Shown: positions 22,620-32,387 of the stretch, in pieces
Layout: each line of letters begins with the position of its first letter
How positions within the stretch are numbered: the first letter of the stretch is position 1
Origin: Nelumbo lutea
Taxonomy: Eukaryota; Streptophyta; Magnoliopsida; Proteales; Nelumbonaceae
NCBI GenBank assembly: GCA_022828595.1
Contig: JAKGHH010000007.1
Coordinates: forward strand, 40,300,356-40,364,355
Length of the DNA stretch: 64,000 nucleotides
Direction: 5' to 3'
Made by a program: the position numbers and the translations under genes
The notes under the pieces: generated by a model
Databases searched by the model: none
What the model saw: the letters and a program-made list of their open reading frames with translations, nothing else
Told to the model about the DNA's origin: nothing

Positions 22620-23055
22620 TATTTAGCTAAATAACTAAAAAAGACAATATTCCTCAAAACTTTGGTTGTTTGTAAAAAACATCTTGTACTATTTTGAGAG
22701 TCGGTTATGAATGATATGAGTGTAGGTAAAATAATATTTAAACCCAATACTTTTAGTTGAAAATTAAAATGAGGACCTGATTTAAGTGTAATGTATAGAG
22801 GCTCCCAAAACAGCCCAGCTTGTTTTTTCCACGATCGGTTTCAGTCCGTTCCAACAACCTTTACAACATTTCATTTAGAATATCTCTATACTTATATCCT
22901 TTATTTCATGGAAAGATATTCCAATGCAAGTCTGCAAGAAGCTGTTCATAGGGTGTGAGCATGGATATGCCCTTACTGAAGCCGAACTCATTTTTTCAAA
23001 ACAGCCAAAGTGATCTCTTTTTTGAGAATTTCCATTTCCCCATCATTTCCACAAA
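22244..23055 (+). repeat. Duplicated copy of the PPR gene's upstream region
   Basis: This ~810 bp is collinear with 26985-27805, which lies just upstream of the PPR gene. It covers the Helitron 3' end and about 435 bp beyond it, including AGCCCAGCTTGTTTTTTCC and GAGAATTTCCATTTCCCCAT. Since the match crosses the Helitron terminus into flanking DNA, it is a segmental duplication and not two Helitron insertions. The copies have diverged by scattered substitutions and indels. Confidence 0.8.
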
Positions 23056-23071
23056 CAACATTATCTATTCA

Positions 23072-23260
23072 GATGTTGTAGAATTGATCCAAAACAAACA
23101 ACATTATCTATTCAGATCCTCTAAAAAGTAGAAAAGCATTTATGCCTCTTTTCAGATTTCAGACACTTTTAATATCTTTTTGACTTTTCAGACTTCAGAT
23201 TTTAGATTTATCAAACGTCACCTTAGTAGAGAGTTCTCTCCTAAATTATCTCTAATTCGT
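23072..23260 (+). repeat. Second copy of the PIF/Harbinger 3' end
   Basis: These bases repeat 22071-22260 almost exactly, including the inverted terminus ATCAAACGTCACC, the TTA and the following AGTAGAGAGTTCTCTCC. The join to the preceding segment falls in a ~24-base word (23051-23074) also present at 22093-22116, pointing to recombination or template switching between short homologies. Confidence 0.85.
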
Positions 23261-23767
23261 ATTTATCCTATACCCCACTTTTCGTCTATATCTATCAAAA
23301 GAAAGTTTGAATTAAAAAATTAAAGAATTATTTAAATATTATAATGAAATTATGTAATAACTTTAAAATATTTATTAAAAACAAAAAAGAGTCATAAATT
23401 TAATAATATTCATATTATTAATAATTTTCTACTTTTATGAAATTCAAATAAAATTATGTACTAACAATATATATTATATTTTTTTATGAATTATTCAATT
23501 TAAATATTATTTAAATAATAAAAATAAAAGAATAAAATATTATTTTAAAATTTCAATAACTAAATATTATAAATAACAAAATATTAAAAGTAGCTCAATA
23601 TTATATAACAAAGTATTTAATATTATGTAATAATTTTAAAATAAACAAAATTTAAATAATGAAAAAAATTAAATGTTTTACATATTATTTAAATATTTAA
23701 ATAACTAAATATTTTAGATAATGAAATATTTAACATAATTAAATCTTAAATAGTTAAAATAATGAAA
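23261..23767. other. AT-rich spacer
   Basis: About 500 bp of A/T-rich sequence with TTATTTAAATA-type words. No coding or terminal-repeat signal. Confidence 0.6.
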
Positions 23768-24454
23768 TCTATCTATATATATAGCAAGAAGGTCCATGTC
23801 ACAATGCCTTTCCTTGCTCCATTACCCTCACACTACATTCTCCTTGACTCTCTCTCCTCTCTCCTTCCCACCACTCCCAATAAGCCAAGTCTCTAGACTC
23901 TCCCTCTCTATTCCCAACCTAACTACCTAAAACTATTCCTAGAATCTCTCTCCCAAGATATCTCCCCTAAGCCATTAGGAATGTATCATGTAGTAAATAA
24001 TTATTGAAAATTATTGGAATATTTTGGAAAATTATTGAAAATTTGTGTAATTTTCATTATAAATTATTAAAGCTAAATGAGTATAGGAAAGGGAAAGTTG
24101 TTACACAAATTATTAAGATAAATTAGTATAATATTGGAAAAACAAAATTATTTGATTAGTTTATATTAGAAACTATAAGATAAATTAGTGTAATTTTGTA
24201 AGTAAACCATTTAAAAATAAATAAATTATTTAATAGCAAATTAAAAATAAATAAATTATTTAATAGCAAATTAAAAATAAATTTCAATAACCTTTCAAAA
24301 TTACACACATGTAATAAATTTTCCAAAATTTTCCTAAATTACATTTTTGAAAATTAAAGATAATTTAGTATACTTTTGGAAATTTACCATTTGGTTGATA
24401 CTCAGTATATCCTTTTGATCATTTTTGTCATCAAATTGAATATTGGGTTCCTCA

Positions 24455-26302
24455 TTTTAGACAGTGTATACCCTTAGCTCCAATCAGCATGATGTACATT
24501 ATGACATTTATAGTAAATGTATAAATTACATATTTGATTCATGTTATTGTGGTGTGTTTCTGTGTAATACACTTAAACTGGACACATATGAGACTCGTGT
24601 TAGTTTAGAATCTTCACAGCCGTTGGATAGATCTGGGGAGATTTATCCTGTCAAGGCTGACACTGATGTACTACCAAGTTGTTTGAGGTGGCTTGTCTCA
24701 GCTGCCAGGGTGAGACCTAAGGTACATGCAATGTTAGTTTTCTTGAAACTCTGAACTAGACTAAAATTCCAATATTACCCTAGATCTTGGAGATAGATGG
24801 GCAAAACTGGAATGTTACACCTGACCCTAGACTTGATTATGATACTGCACTAGGTGTTGGATTGGGTTGTCTTTGATATGCCAATAAGTGAGATCCTTAG
24901 AGGGGCTCAAAACCTGGGTATGTTGGGACAGTCTGAGAATTCATCAGAGTGGGTTATCATAGTGACATGATCAACCCCTTTGTCGGACAAAGTGAATGAT
25001 CGGGAAAATGCATTCTCTTTGATGGAAACCTAAACTTCCGGTAGTGGATTTCAAATATGTTTGAAATTTGGTTTTGCAAAAAAAATATATATATATATAT
25101 AATGGTTTCAAAATGTTTGCCAAAGGTTCTGATTCCCAGGATCCATGTGAGTAGAGAGTGTAGTACTGTACCTTGCAGTCGAGGGAGAGGTCCTCTTTTG
25201 TCGGGTAGTGTTTGATCATTACAGGCTAAGAGGTTAAGTGTATAACTACTGAGGGTTATACCTGATGGGCTAATCTTGCATCTGTCCACAGTCTTTGGGC
25301 CTTCATAAGATGGCTAGACCCAAGGAACATTTAGTGTAAATGTTGGGACCATTAAGAGCCCATAGTGATGGACTCAGGGGTTAACTGTATTTAGTAGTGA
25401 ATTCGGCCAGGCCTTGTAACAGAGGATAGGCTGAACCCATGTGACTGATGTGTAGATCAATGTTAGGGTCCCACACCATACAAAGAGTGCCAAGCTAGCC
25501 AGCATTTAAAGGGAAAGTGAGCTATGTGACTAAATGGGCCCAAAGCCCATTTCGAACAGGGTTAATTGGATTAATTATATAGGGGCAGATCTGGGTTTGG
25601 ATCATCAAATAAGTATAAGAAGATAACTCTTATCCGCTTAAAGAGTTTAGATCCAAATAGAGATTTGGATCAAGGAACTCCTAATTTGATTAGGAATAGC
25701 TTATCTTTATCTGCAGATAAGATAAGGGATAATCCTTATCACTTAATGAGTCCAGATCCAAATAAAGATTTGGATCAGGAGACTCCTAATCAGATTATAG
25801 AAGACAACTTAGTTAGAATGGTCTTGCCTTCAATTCCTTTTCTTCCTACTCTTGTCGCCCTACCCTGTTCGATCTCCAATTCTTGGATCTGATCAAGATT
25901 TGATCTTGATATTGTTTCTTGCTAGAAGAAACAATTTTGAAGCTATGCTCACTACCCCATTCGATTCTTGCTAGAGAATCACAAGTTCTTGGTGAAGAAC
26001 TACCTACTGATCTTGTCTCATCCTAAGCTGTGTCCATCTTCAGTGGAGGGAGGATTTGGTACACTCATTGGGCCTGAACACCTATGTTGGGAGGAGCTTT
26101 TTGCATGGATTCCGTATCAGGTATATCCCTCCCTAATCTTGGTTTCAGATTTGGTCCAGTTTGATTACAAGATTGAACTTTGAAAATGCAATTTTCTAAA
26201 CTGGGAATAGGATTCTTAGATGAGGGTAAAGAAATTTTTGAAATTTCGCCCAACCTTCCTGTAGGGTTCGGCCATCCATATGATGGATCTTCCATCCCTT
26301 CA
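24455..26302 (+). mobile_element. Solo LTR, family X copy 1, ~1.85 kb
   Basis: The sequence is collinear with the 1.95 kb LTRs at 32388 and 38011: start TTTTAGACAG (for TGTTAGACAG), CACAGCCGTTGGATA near 24617, a (TA)n tract at 25085-25101, GGATCC near 25140, and an end near ATCCCTTCA. CCTCA before and CCTCG after look like a 5-bp target duplication with one change. No internal retrotransposon sequence follows, so it is a solo LTR. It is the most diverged of the three full-length copies. The open frames within it are not genes. Confidence 0.75.
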
Positions 26303-26307
26303 CCTCG

Positions 26308-26970
26308 TCCCTAATGGAGTGATAGGGAGTGGGTGCCTTGCCTTAAACCCGCTCGACGCTAAGACGGGGTAGGGAAAATTTGAGGATTCCCCGTCCTTTA
26401 TGGGGAATGGGTGCCTTGCCCTGAACCCACCCAACACTAGGGGCGAGGCAAGAAAACTTGAGGATTGTCTGTCCTTGATGAGGAGTGGGTGCCCTACCGT
26501 GAACTCACCCATGAATGGGGACGAGGGTGGAATTCAAGGATTCCCTATCCCTGATGGGGAGTGGGTACCTTGCCCTAAACTCGCTTGACACCAGGGACAA
26601 AGTAGGGAAATTCAAGGGATTCCCCATCCTTAACGGGGAGTGGGTGCCTTGCCTTGAACTCGCTTGACACCAGGGACGGGTGGGGAAAGTTAGAGGATTC
26701 CTTGTCCCTGATGGGGAGTGGGTGCCTTGCCCTAAACCTACCTAACACTGGGGACGAGGTGGGGAAATTCGAGGATTTCCCATCCTTGACGGAGAGTGGG
26801 TGCCTTGTCGTGAACCCGCTCGATACTAGGTACGAGGCATGGAAATTTGAGGATTCTCTATCCCTAACGAGGAGTGAGTGCCTTGCCTTGAACCCGCTTA
26901 ATAGCGGGGATGGGTTAGAGTGTCTTTGACTATGGGGTGGAGACAAGGAGGGGGTGCCCCGTCTTGAACC
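26308..26970. repeat. 78-bp minisatellite, about 8-9 units
   Basis: The word TGGGTGCC recurs at 26330, 26408, 26486, 26562 (TGGGTACC), 26641, 26719, 26797 and 26875 (TGAGTGCC), a spacing of 76-79. Each unit has a GAACCCGCTCGACAC-like part, a GGGGA/GGAAATTxGAGGATTCCC part and a TCCCTGATGGGGAG part that is locally palindromic. Since 78 is divisible by three, both strands keep open frames (91 and 123 codons), but these have Gly/Pro/Ser-rich repeats with no protein signature. Confidence 0.9.
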
Positions 26971-26984
26971 TGCCCTGTTGCCAT

Positions 26985-27805
26985 TCTTATATAATTATTC
27001 ACTATAAGTGAAATTATAAAATTAAATGTTAGCTTTTGTAATTATTTTTATTTATTTAAGGTAAATCAAAATTTCATTTAAAAAAATGAAAATAATAACA
27101 ATCATTAAAATTATTACAAATGATTAATAAAATTAAATTTATTAGAAACATTTATTCCTATGAAATTAACAACAATTATTTTTTGTAAATCAACATTAAA
27201 TAAAAATACAACTATTAAAATTTTAAATATTAATAACAATTTTGAATATTCTTAGTTAATTAACAACAAAATTTTATTATTAATTTATCAATTGATTAAT
27301 AGTAAATACAATTATTTAGTCTTTCGGATCTTCACGTGCATTGCACATGTCCCCACTAGTATTTAATTAAATAACTAAATAAGACAATATTCCTCAAAAC
27401 TTTGATTGTTTGCAAAAAACAACTTGGACTATTTTGGGAATAGGTTATGAATGATATCTCATAACGAGTGTGGGTAAAATAATATTTACACTCAATACTT
27501 TTAGTTGAAACTAAAATGAGGACCTGAATTAAGTGTAATGTGTAGAGGCTCTCAAAACAGCCCAGCCTGTTTTTTCCACGATCGGTTTCAGTCGTTCCAA
27601 CAGCCTTTCCACCATTGCATTTAGAATATCTCATACTTATATGCTTTATTTCATGGGAAGATATTCAATGCAAGACTCGTTTTTTCCAAACGAACTGCAG
27701 GAGGCTGTTCGAAGGGTGTGAGCATGGACATGCCCTTACTAAAGCAGAATTCGTTGGCTGATATCCTTTTCGAGAATTTCCATTTCCCCATCATTTCTAC
27801 AAACC
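26985..27805 (+). repeat. Upstream region of the PPR gene (partner of 22244-23055)
   Basis: It is collinear with 22244-23055 as described there. The first 375 bp are the 3' end of Helitron B; the rest (27360-27805) is the proximal 5' flank of the PPR gene and may hold its promoter. No clear TATA box stands out. Confidence 0.8.
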
Positions 27806-27830
27806 ATTCAATTCAGTTAACTTCAGCTAT

Positions 27831-28052
27831 TTGGGTCGGTCCAGCCTTTTTCCTTCCCTTTCTAAAGTGTTAAGGGTTCTTTTTCCTTTGTTGCTCCTCG
27901 TTTTCGTTTTGAAATTTGAGGGAAGAAAAAAAAGGAAATTTGAGAAGCTGAGGAAGCGCGGATTTTGCTTAATTTTAGCTCCAATTAATCAAAGGGAGTT
28001 GATGGGTACTTGCGTGTCAGTTCAGTTGGTTAGTCTCGTTAGAGAAACCTAA
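27831..28052 (+). promoter_or_regulatory. Possible upstream ORF in the PPR 5' leader
   Basis: A 73-codon open frame runs in the same frame as the PPR gene and ends in TAA only 3 bases before the PPR ATG. The amino-acid sequence (hydrophobic, then Lys/Arg-rich) has no known motif. If transcribed with the main frame it could reduce translation of the PPR protein. The in-frame TAA also shows that the PPR protein cannot start further upstream without splicing. Confidence 0.35.
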
Positions 28053-28055
28053 CTT

Positions 28056-29945
28056 ATGGGCGTTGCTCGCATCCTACTGTTCCAAAATCGAGCTCTTCTT
28101 CGACAAGAATCGATCTTTAGAGTACACTTTAGTGCTTCTGCAGCATCCTTGGATGAACATCCCTCCACTTGCGCCATAGCTGATGAAAATGATGTCGTTC
28201 CCAGCGAGAGTTCTTACCACGGTAGAGAGTGTAAACTATTTCCATTGATAGTCCGAGTATTCCATTCTTTGAGTTGGAGAATTGCCAGAAAGATAACGTT
28301 CTCAGAAGCTGTCGAGAGGTATGGATTTTATTGTTCTATTCATGCTTTTGGGTTCATGGTCCATATCTTCTCATCAGCAGGCATGGGAAGGGAGGTATCC
28401 TGTTTATTGGGAGAGATTGTGCACTACTACAAGGAAGCAGACTATGATACATTTGAATTGCTCCCCTCATTGCTGCATTTGTCTGGGGCAGAAAGATCAG
28501 TGTTCACATTCGAAGTCCTTATGCACGTTTTCTTGAAGTGTTCAATGCTCGAGAATGCAATCGATGTGTTTGTGAAAGCCAAGGGCATTGGGCTTGAACC
28601 AAATGTTTTGTCCTGCAATTTGTTGCTCAGGTATCTGGCCGAGGGGAACCGAAAAGAATTGCTTACCTATCTGTTTGATGAAATGAAGAACACTGGGCCG
28701 TTTCCTAATGTCTATACTTATACCATATTGATGAACTTTTACTGCAAAGGAGGTCTTGGGCAGGCTGAGGCAGACATCAAGCGAGCTACGGCAATACTAG
28801 AAGAAATGGGCAGGTGTGGTGTATGCCCAACAGATGTGACATATAGTACGTATATTCATGGGCTTTGCAGATTAGGAGATGCAGAAATGGCACTGAACTT
28901 TCTTCGTGACTTGAGACATAGAAACCAGCCTCTTGGTTGTAACTGTTACAACGCTGTTCTATATGGTTTTTGTAATAAAGGTGAGCTACACACGGCTATG
29001 TGGATTTTTGAAGAAATGAAGAGATATGGAGTATCACCGGATGTTTACAGCTACAGCATTCTGATCAATGGGAGCTGCAAGAAGGGGGATATTCTGAAAG
29101 GCCTGAGTTTACTGGAGGAAATGGTGATCAGTAACTTAAGGCCTTCAGTGCATGACTATAACTCAATTTTGAATGGTCTATGTGAAGGTGGATACATGGA
29201 AATTGCACTGGAAGTGTTCTATAAACTTGAATCTGCTGGTTATATGCCGGATCAGGTTTCTTACAATATCTTAATCAATGGATTTTGTAAGTGTGGAGAA
29301 TTAGATTGTGCCAATAGATTTTTGGATGAAATGATCAGAAATAAATTTTCTCCTGATGTTATCAATTATACCACATTGATCCATGGTTACTGCAAGAGGG
29401 GACGCTTGGAGAAAGCCTTGAAACTTTTTAGATTCATGCTGGAGGGAGGTATATTACCGGATATTGTGGCTTGCACCATTATTGTTGAGGGATACTGCAA
29501 GGAAGGGCGTATGAATGAAGCATTTTTACTTATGAATGAAATGAAAGACCTAGGTATTACTCCCAACTTGTTTACCTATAATGCAATAATTAACAGGCTT
29601 TGCAAGGAAAGGAAATCAGAGAGTGCTTGGGAACTATTCCTTTTGATGCTGAAGAGTGGTCATTTTCCTGATGTTGTTATCTATAATACTCTTATCGATG
29701 GGTTTGTCAACCAGTCAAATTTAAATAAGGCCTTCAAGTTGTATGCAAGGATGTCAAAAGATGGAGTGAAACCCAACAATATTACATATACGAACCTGAT
29801 CAAAGGATTGTGTAGTTGTGGCAGATTTCATGAAGCCTTGAATTTGTTCAAGAAAATGATTGCAAAGGGTTTGATGCCGGATGAAATTTCTTACAAAAAA
29901 GTTATTGCTGGCTTTTGTAAAATTAGAGACAGGAAGACAGCTTGA
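28056..29945 (+). CDS. P-class pentatricopeptide repeat (PPR) protein, 629 aa
   Basis: PPR proteins bind single-stranded RNA in mitochondria or plastids and guide its processing, stability or translation. The N-terminus (MGVARILLFQNRALLRQ...) is Arg/Ser-rich with few acidic residues, as in a mitochondrial presequence. From about residue 164 the protein is an unbroken chain of 35-residue helical repeats with cores such as YNILINGFCKCGEL and YTTLIHGYCKRGRL, and ends like MPD or SPD. About 13 are complete; the third has an insertion of about six residues. All are P-type, with no E or DYW editing domain. The gene is intronless, as most PPR genes are. The ATG is the first after an in-frame TAA. 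The frame ends at a TGA inside the 14th repeat, and reading past it the repeat continues, so the protein is probably shortened by a late nonsense change. The exact orthologue cannot be named. Confidence 0.9.
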   Translation: MGVARILLFQNRALLRQESIFRVHFSASAASLDEHPSTCAIADENDVVPSESSYHGRECKLFPLIVRVFHSLSWRIARKITFSEAVERYGFYCSIHAFGFMVHIFSSAGMGREVSCLLGEIVHYYKEADYDTFELLPSLLHLSGAERSVFTFEVLMHVFLKCSMLENAIDVFVKAKGIGLEPNVLSCNLLLRYLAEGNRKELLTYLFDEMKNTGPFPNVYTYTILMNFYCKGGLGQAEADIKRATAILEEMGRCGVCPTDVTYSTYIHGLCRLGDAEMALNFLRDLRHRNQPLGCNCYNAVLYGFCNKGELHTAMWIFEEMKRYGVSPDVYSYSILINGSCKKGDILKGLSLLEEMVISNLRPSVHDYNSILNGLCEGGYMEIALEVFYKLESAGYMPDQVSYNILINGFCKCGELDCANRFLDEMIRNKFSPDVINYTTLIHGYCKRGRLEKALKLFRFMLEGGILPDIVACTIIVEGYCKEGRMNEAFLLMNEMKDLGITPNLFTYNAIINRLCKERKSESAWELFLLMLKSGHFPDVVIYNTLIDGFVNQSNLNKAFKLYARMSKDGVKPNNITYTNLIKGLCSCGRFHEALNLFKKMIAKGLMPDEISYKKVIAGFCKIRDRKTA

Positions 29946-30050
29946 AAACTGTTCTCTGAAATTAAACAAAGAGGCTTTTCACCAGATGTTGTCGCTTATT
30001 CCTGTCTGGTTGATGGGTATTTGCACATTGAATCAGTTGGACAGTGAGCT
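29946..30050 (+). pseudogene. Read-through remnant of the PPR C-terminus
   Basis: Directly after the TGA, in the same frame, the sequence reads KLFSEIKQRGFSPDVVAYS and then CLVDGYLHIESVGQ before the next TGA. This completes repeat 14 and begins repeat 15. In the other frames a further KVFNEMKERGIF piece at about 30067-30104 looks like more of the same repeat. The ancestral protein was therefore longer. Confidence 0.75.
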
Positions 30051-30227
30051 CCTTCTGGATAAAGGTTGAAGGTGTTCAATGAAATGAAGGAGAGGGGCAT
30101 CTTCAGATGGTAATACCTATCTGAGACTAGGATTTGGTAATGTCCATGATGATGGTTAGGGGCCCAAAGAAATGATTGCCGTTAACCAGATAATATTATT
30201 CAGAGTATGAGACCAAATTTATACTTG

Positions 30228-30357
30228 GTAAGAACCTGGCATCCCCATCCCATAAAATTTGATAATATATCTTGGTTTTTTTTGATTGTTAATGTGATAA
30301 TATGGCATTGTTTCATAATAAAGGTGATTATTATATCATTGACTTTCTCTCTTGCAG
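30228..30357 (+). other. Candidate 3' UTR intron downstream of the PPR gene
   Basis: CTTG|GTAAGAA looks like a splice donor at 30228 and TTTCTCTCTTGCAG|GG like a strong acceptor ending at 30357, enclosing a T-rich 130-bp segment. If real it belongs to the PPR transcript's 3' untranslated part. Only transcript data could confirm it. Confidence 0.35.
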
Positions 30358-30399
30358 GGCTGTTCACAGCTTTTCTTCATCTCAGGAAATATGAATAAT

Positions 30400-31470
30400 G
30401 ATCTAACATTTGCAGTGCTTCAACTCACCAAGTGTCAAATCTAAAAGGAATCCTTGTGTGGTTTGAACCAGTAACTGGGTTGCATATTAACATGCACAAA
30501 AGTGAATATTGCAGCAGGTGAAGTGGCTAATCTTGTTCTATTGGATGACAAAATGGGTTGTAAAATGTGGATTTTTCCATCTAAATATTAGTGATTGCCT
30601 TTTAGGGCAAAATATACCTCAAAAACAATTTGGAACCCCATTATAAAGAGGGTGGAAGTCGAAGTATTTATCTGAAGGGGGAATTGGTGCTGAACTGCTG
30701 ATTAGAAATGTGTTTTCTTGTTTTCCTACTTATTTGCTCGCCATAAAACCAATTTGACTAGCACTGCAAGAGCAATTAAGAAGAAAATGTGAAGCTTTTT
30801 ATGGAAAGGTTGGAGGGAGGAGTTTAAATTTCACCTAGTAAATTGGAGAAGAGTTTGTGCTCCAAGGGAGGAAGGGGGTTTGGGGTAAGGAACACATTCA
30901 TGAAGTCATTGTGGCCTTACAAATGCCAAAGATCGCAATATTTTATTGGAGAAAATGATTGCAGACAAGTATTAATCCAATAATAGAGTTTGGGGTCCTG
31001 GTTGGGCAAGTAACTCCTATGGATGCTCACTGTGAATGGATTAGAGAAGGTACCGACAATTTTGCAGGGTATCAGCTTTGAGGCAGGGAATGGAGCTAGG
31101 ATTAGCTTCTGGGAGGAGAGATGGGGTTTATAAAGGTCCGTCAAGGATGTGTTCTCAGCTCTTTTGGACTAGGTTCTAAGCAAGGTTGCTTCTATGAAGG
31201 AATATTACGATGAGCAGAATGGTTCTATTGGTTAGAATCCTGTTTTCAGGAGAAATCCTAATGATTGGAAAGTAAATCTGTATTGGAATTACTGTAGGTC
31301 CTAAATGATGCAAAGATGAATGGTAATTACCCAGATAAAAGGATATGGCATTGGAGTAATTCAAAGAAATTCTTTGTTTTGTCCTTTTACAAATGTCTAG
31401 TTTTGGATGGAGACACCACGTTTCTGATTTGAAAGGTTTTGGGTATAGCGGTTCCCTCCCAAATTTCATG
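30400..31470 (+). pseudogene. LINE (L1-type) ORF2 fragment, plus strand
   Basis: Pieces read in changing frames match the back half of a plant LINE ORF2: a GLHINMHKSE segment (end of reverse transcriptase), [15 protein letters not shown] (for C-P-K-x-x-G-G-L-G-x-R-N), and FEAGNGARISFWEERW (for VGNGxxIxFWEDxW) before a zf-RVT-like region with FSALL and NDWKVNLYW. Stops and frameshifts are frequent. Endonuclease and the catalytic part of reverse transcriptase are missing. Confidence 0.75.
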
Positions 31471-32387
31471 TTTTTTTTTTCTTTGTTATGATAAGAAGAG
31501 GGCTGGGTTGAAAATCCAAATTGCATCTTTTTGTAATAGCAGTTTGGAACACCCAATCCAACTACAGAAGGACAAGGACCACAAAGACACAAACAATCAT
31601 AATGAAAACTAGAGACCCCCATACAAAAGCAGCTAGTCTTCAGCTTCAAAGGTCTCGTCATACCCGTCGTCGTCCTCGTTTCATACCTTAATTTTTTTTT
31701 TATTTTTTTGAAAAGTAAATAAGAATTCCATTAGAAAAACCAAAAGAGAATACAAGAGGAAGGTGATAAGTTATCACCCGAGAGGAGAAACAAAACTGAG
31801 ACACAGACTGATACAAATCAACAGCATACTACAGAATTCTAGCATAATAAAGATGAAAACACCTATAGGACTAGACCCTGAGCCATCTCCACATTCTCCC
31901 ACCTACATCGCAAGCATATAGAACCTAGCGAAATCAGGACCCTAATCTTCCCCTTCCAACACTTCCTCCTGCCCATCGTCATCTTTATCTGACATCTCTC
32001 CTCATCCAATTAAACCTTTACGCTTTCTTCCCTCTTCCTCCTCCCAAACTCTTCAAAGGCTTTCCTGGCAAACTCCTTTACTGCCTCAGAAGAACAAGCC
32101 AAGGCTTTTACCAATCTCTACATCTTTTTCAGCAGCTTTCTCAATGGAAATACTTCCAGGTCTCTCCACCTTTTTTTCAGAGCTCTTATCAGGAACTCTC
32201 ACAATAGAAGCAGATCCAATTTCCATAGTTTCTTCATGCAGAAGAGTCCCCACCTGATTACCCATTTAGGAGACAACCCGAGAGTCCTCCTTAACAACTG
32301 CTTCGCTTGTCGATAAAACATTCTTACTCCCTCTTCTCTTATACACCCTCTTGTAGTTCCTTGATGATGTGAATAGCATGTGAATAT
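31471..32387 (-). mobile_element. LINE-derived 3' region, minus strand, interrupted part 1
   Basis: A T-rich tract at about 31690-31710 followed by GAAAAGTAAATAAGAATTCC is, on the minus strand, a plant LINE 3' UTR ending in a poly(A)-like tail. Further on (31960-32290) the minus strand gives Lys/Glu-rich coding-like pieces such as SSEAVKEFARKAFEEFG, without RT or RNase H. The same host sequence continues beyond the solo LTR at 34431. It may be an ORF1-type protein joined to the LINE 3' UTR. 31471-31680 is another degraded LINE-like 3' piece. Confidence 0.45.
32297..32387 (+). repeat. 91-bp direct repeat, left copy, flanking a solo LTR
   Basis: These 91 bases recur without a mismatch at 34340-34430, immediately on the other side of the LTR. 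They belong to the LINE-derived host sequence, which reads on continuously if one copy and the LTR are removed. Confidence 0.95.

Larger units (their letters stand above)
23768..27359 (+). mobile_element. Helitron-like element B, 3.6 kb, carrying a solo LTR and a minisatellite
   Basis: The left end TCTATCTATATATATAGC follows an A. The right end has the hairpin GTGCA-T-TGCAC (about 27336-27346), then CCCCACTAG before a T. Both ends fit plant Helitrons, which insert between A and T without target duplication. No Rep/helicase frame exists. Inside are AT-rich Helitron-type sequence (23768-24454), a solo LTR (24455-26302), a 78-bp minisatellite (26308-26970) and the shared 3' region (26985-27359). 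Confidence 0.5.

Noticed and set aside
26575..26946. 123-residue minus-strand protein and 91-residue plus-strand protein
   Set aside because: Both are translations of the 78-bp minisatellite; open frames on both strands reflect the repeat length, not coding.
28321..28536. Plus-strand 71-codon frame inside the PPR gene, and 29754-29969 minus
   Set aside because: Out-of-frame shadows of a gene with continuous PPR repeats.
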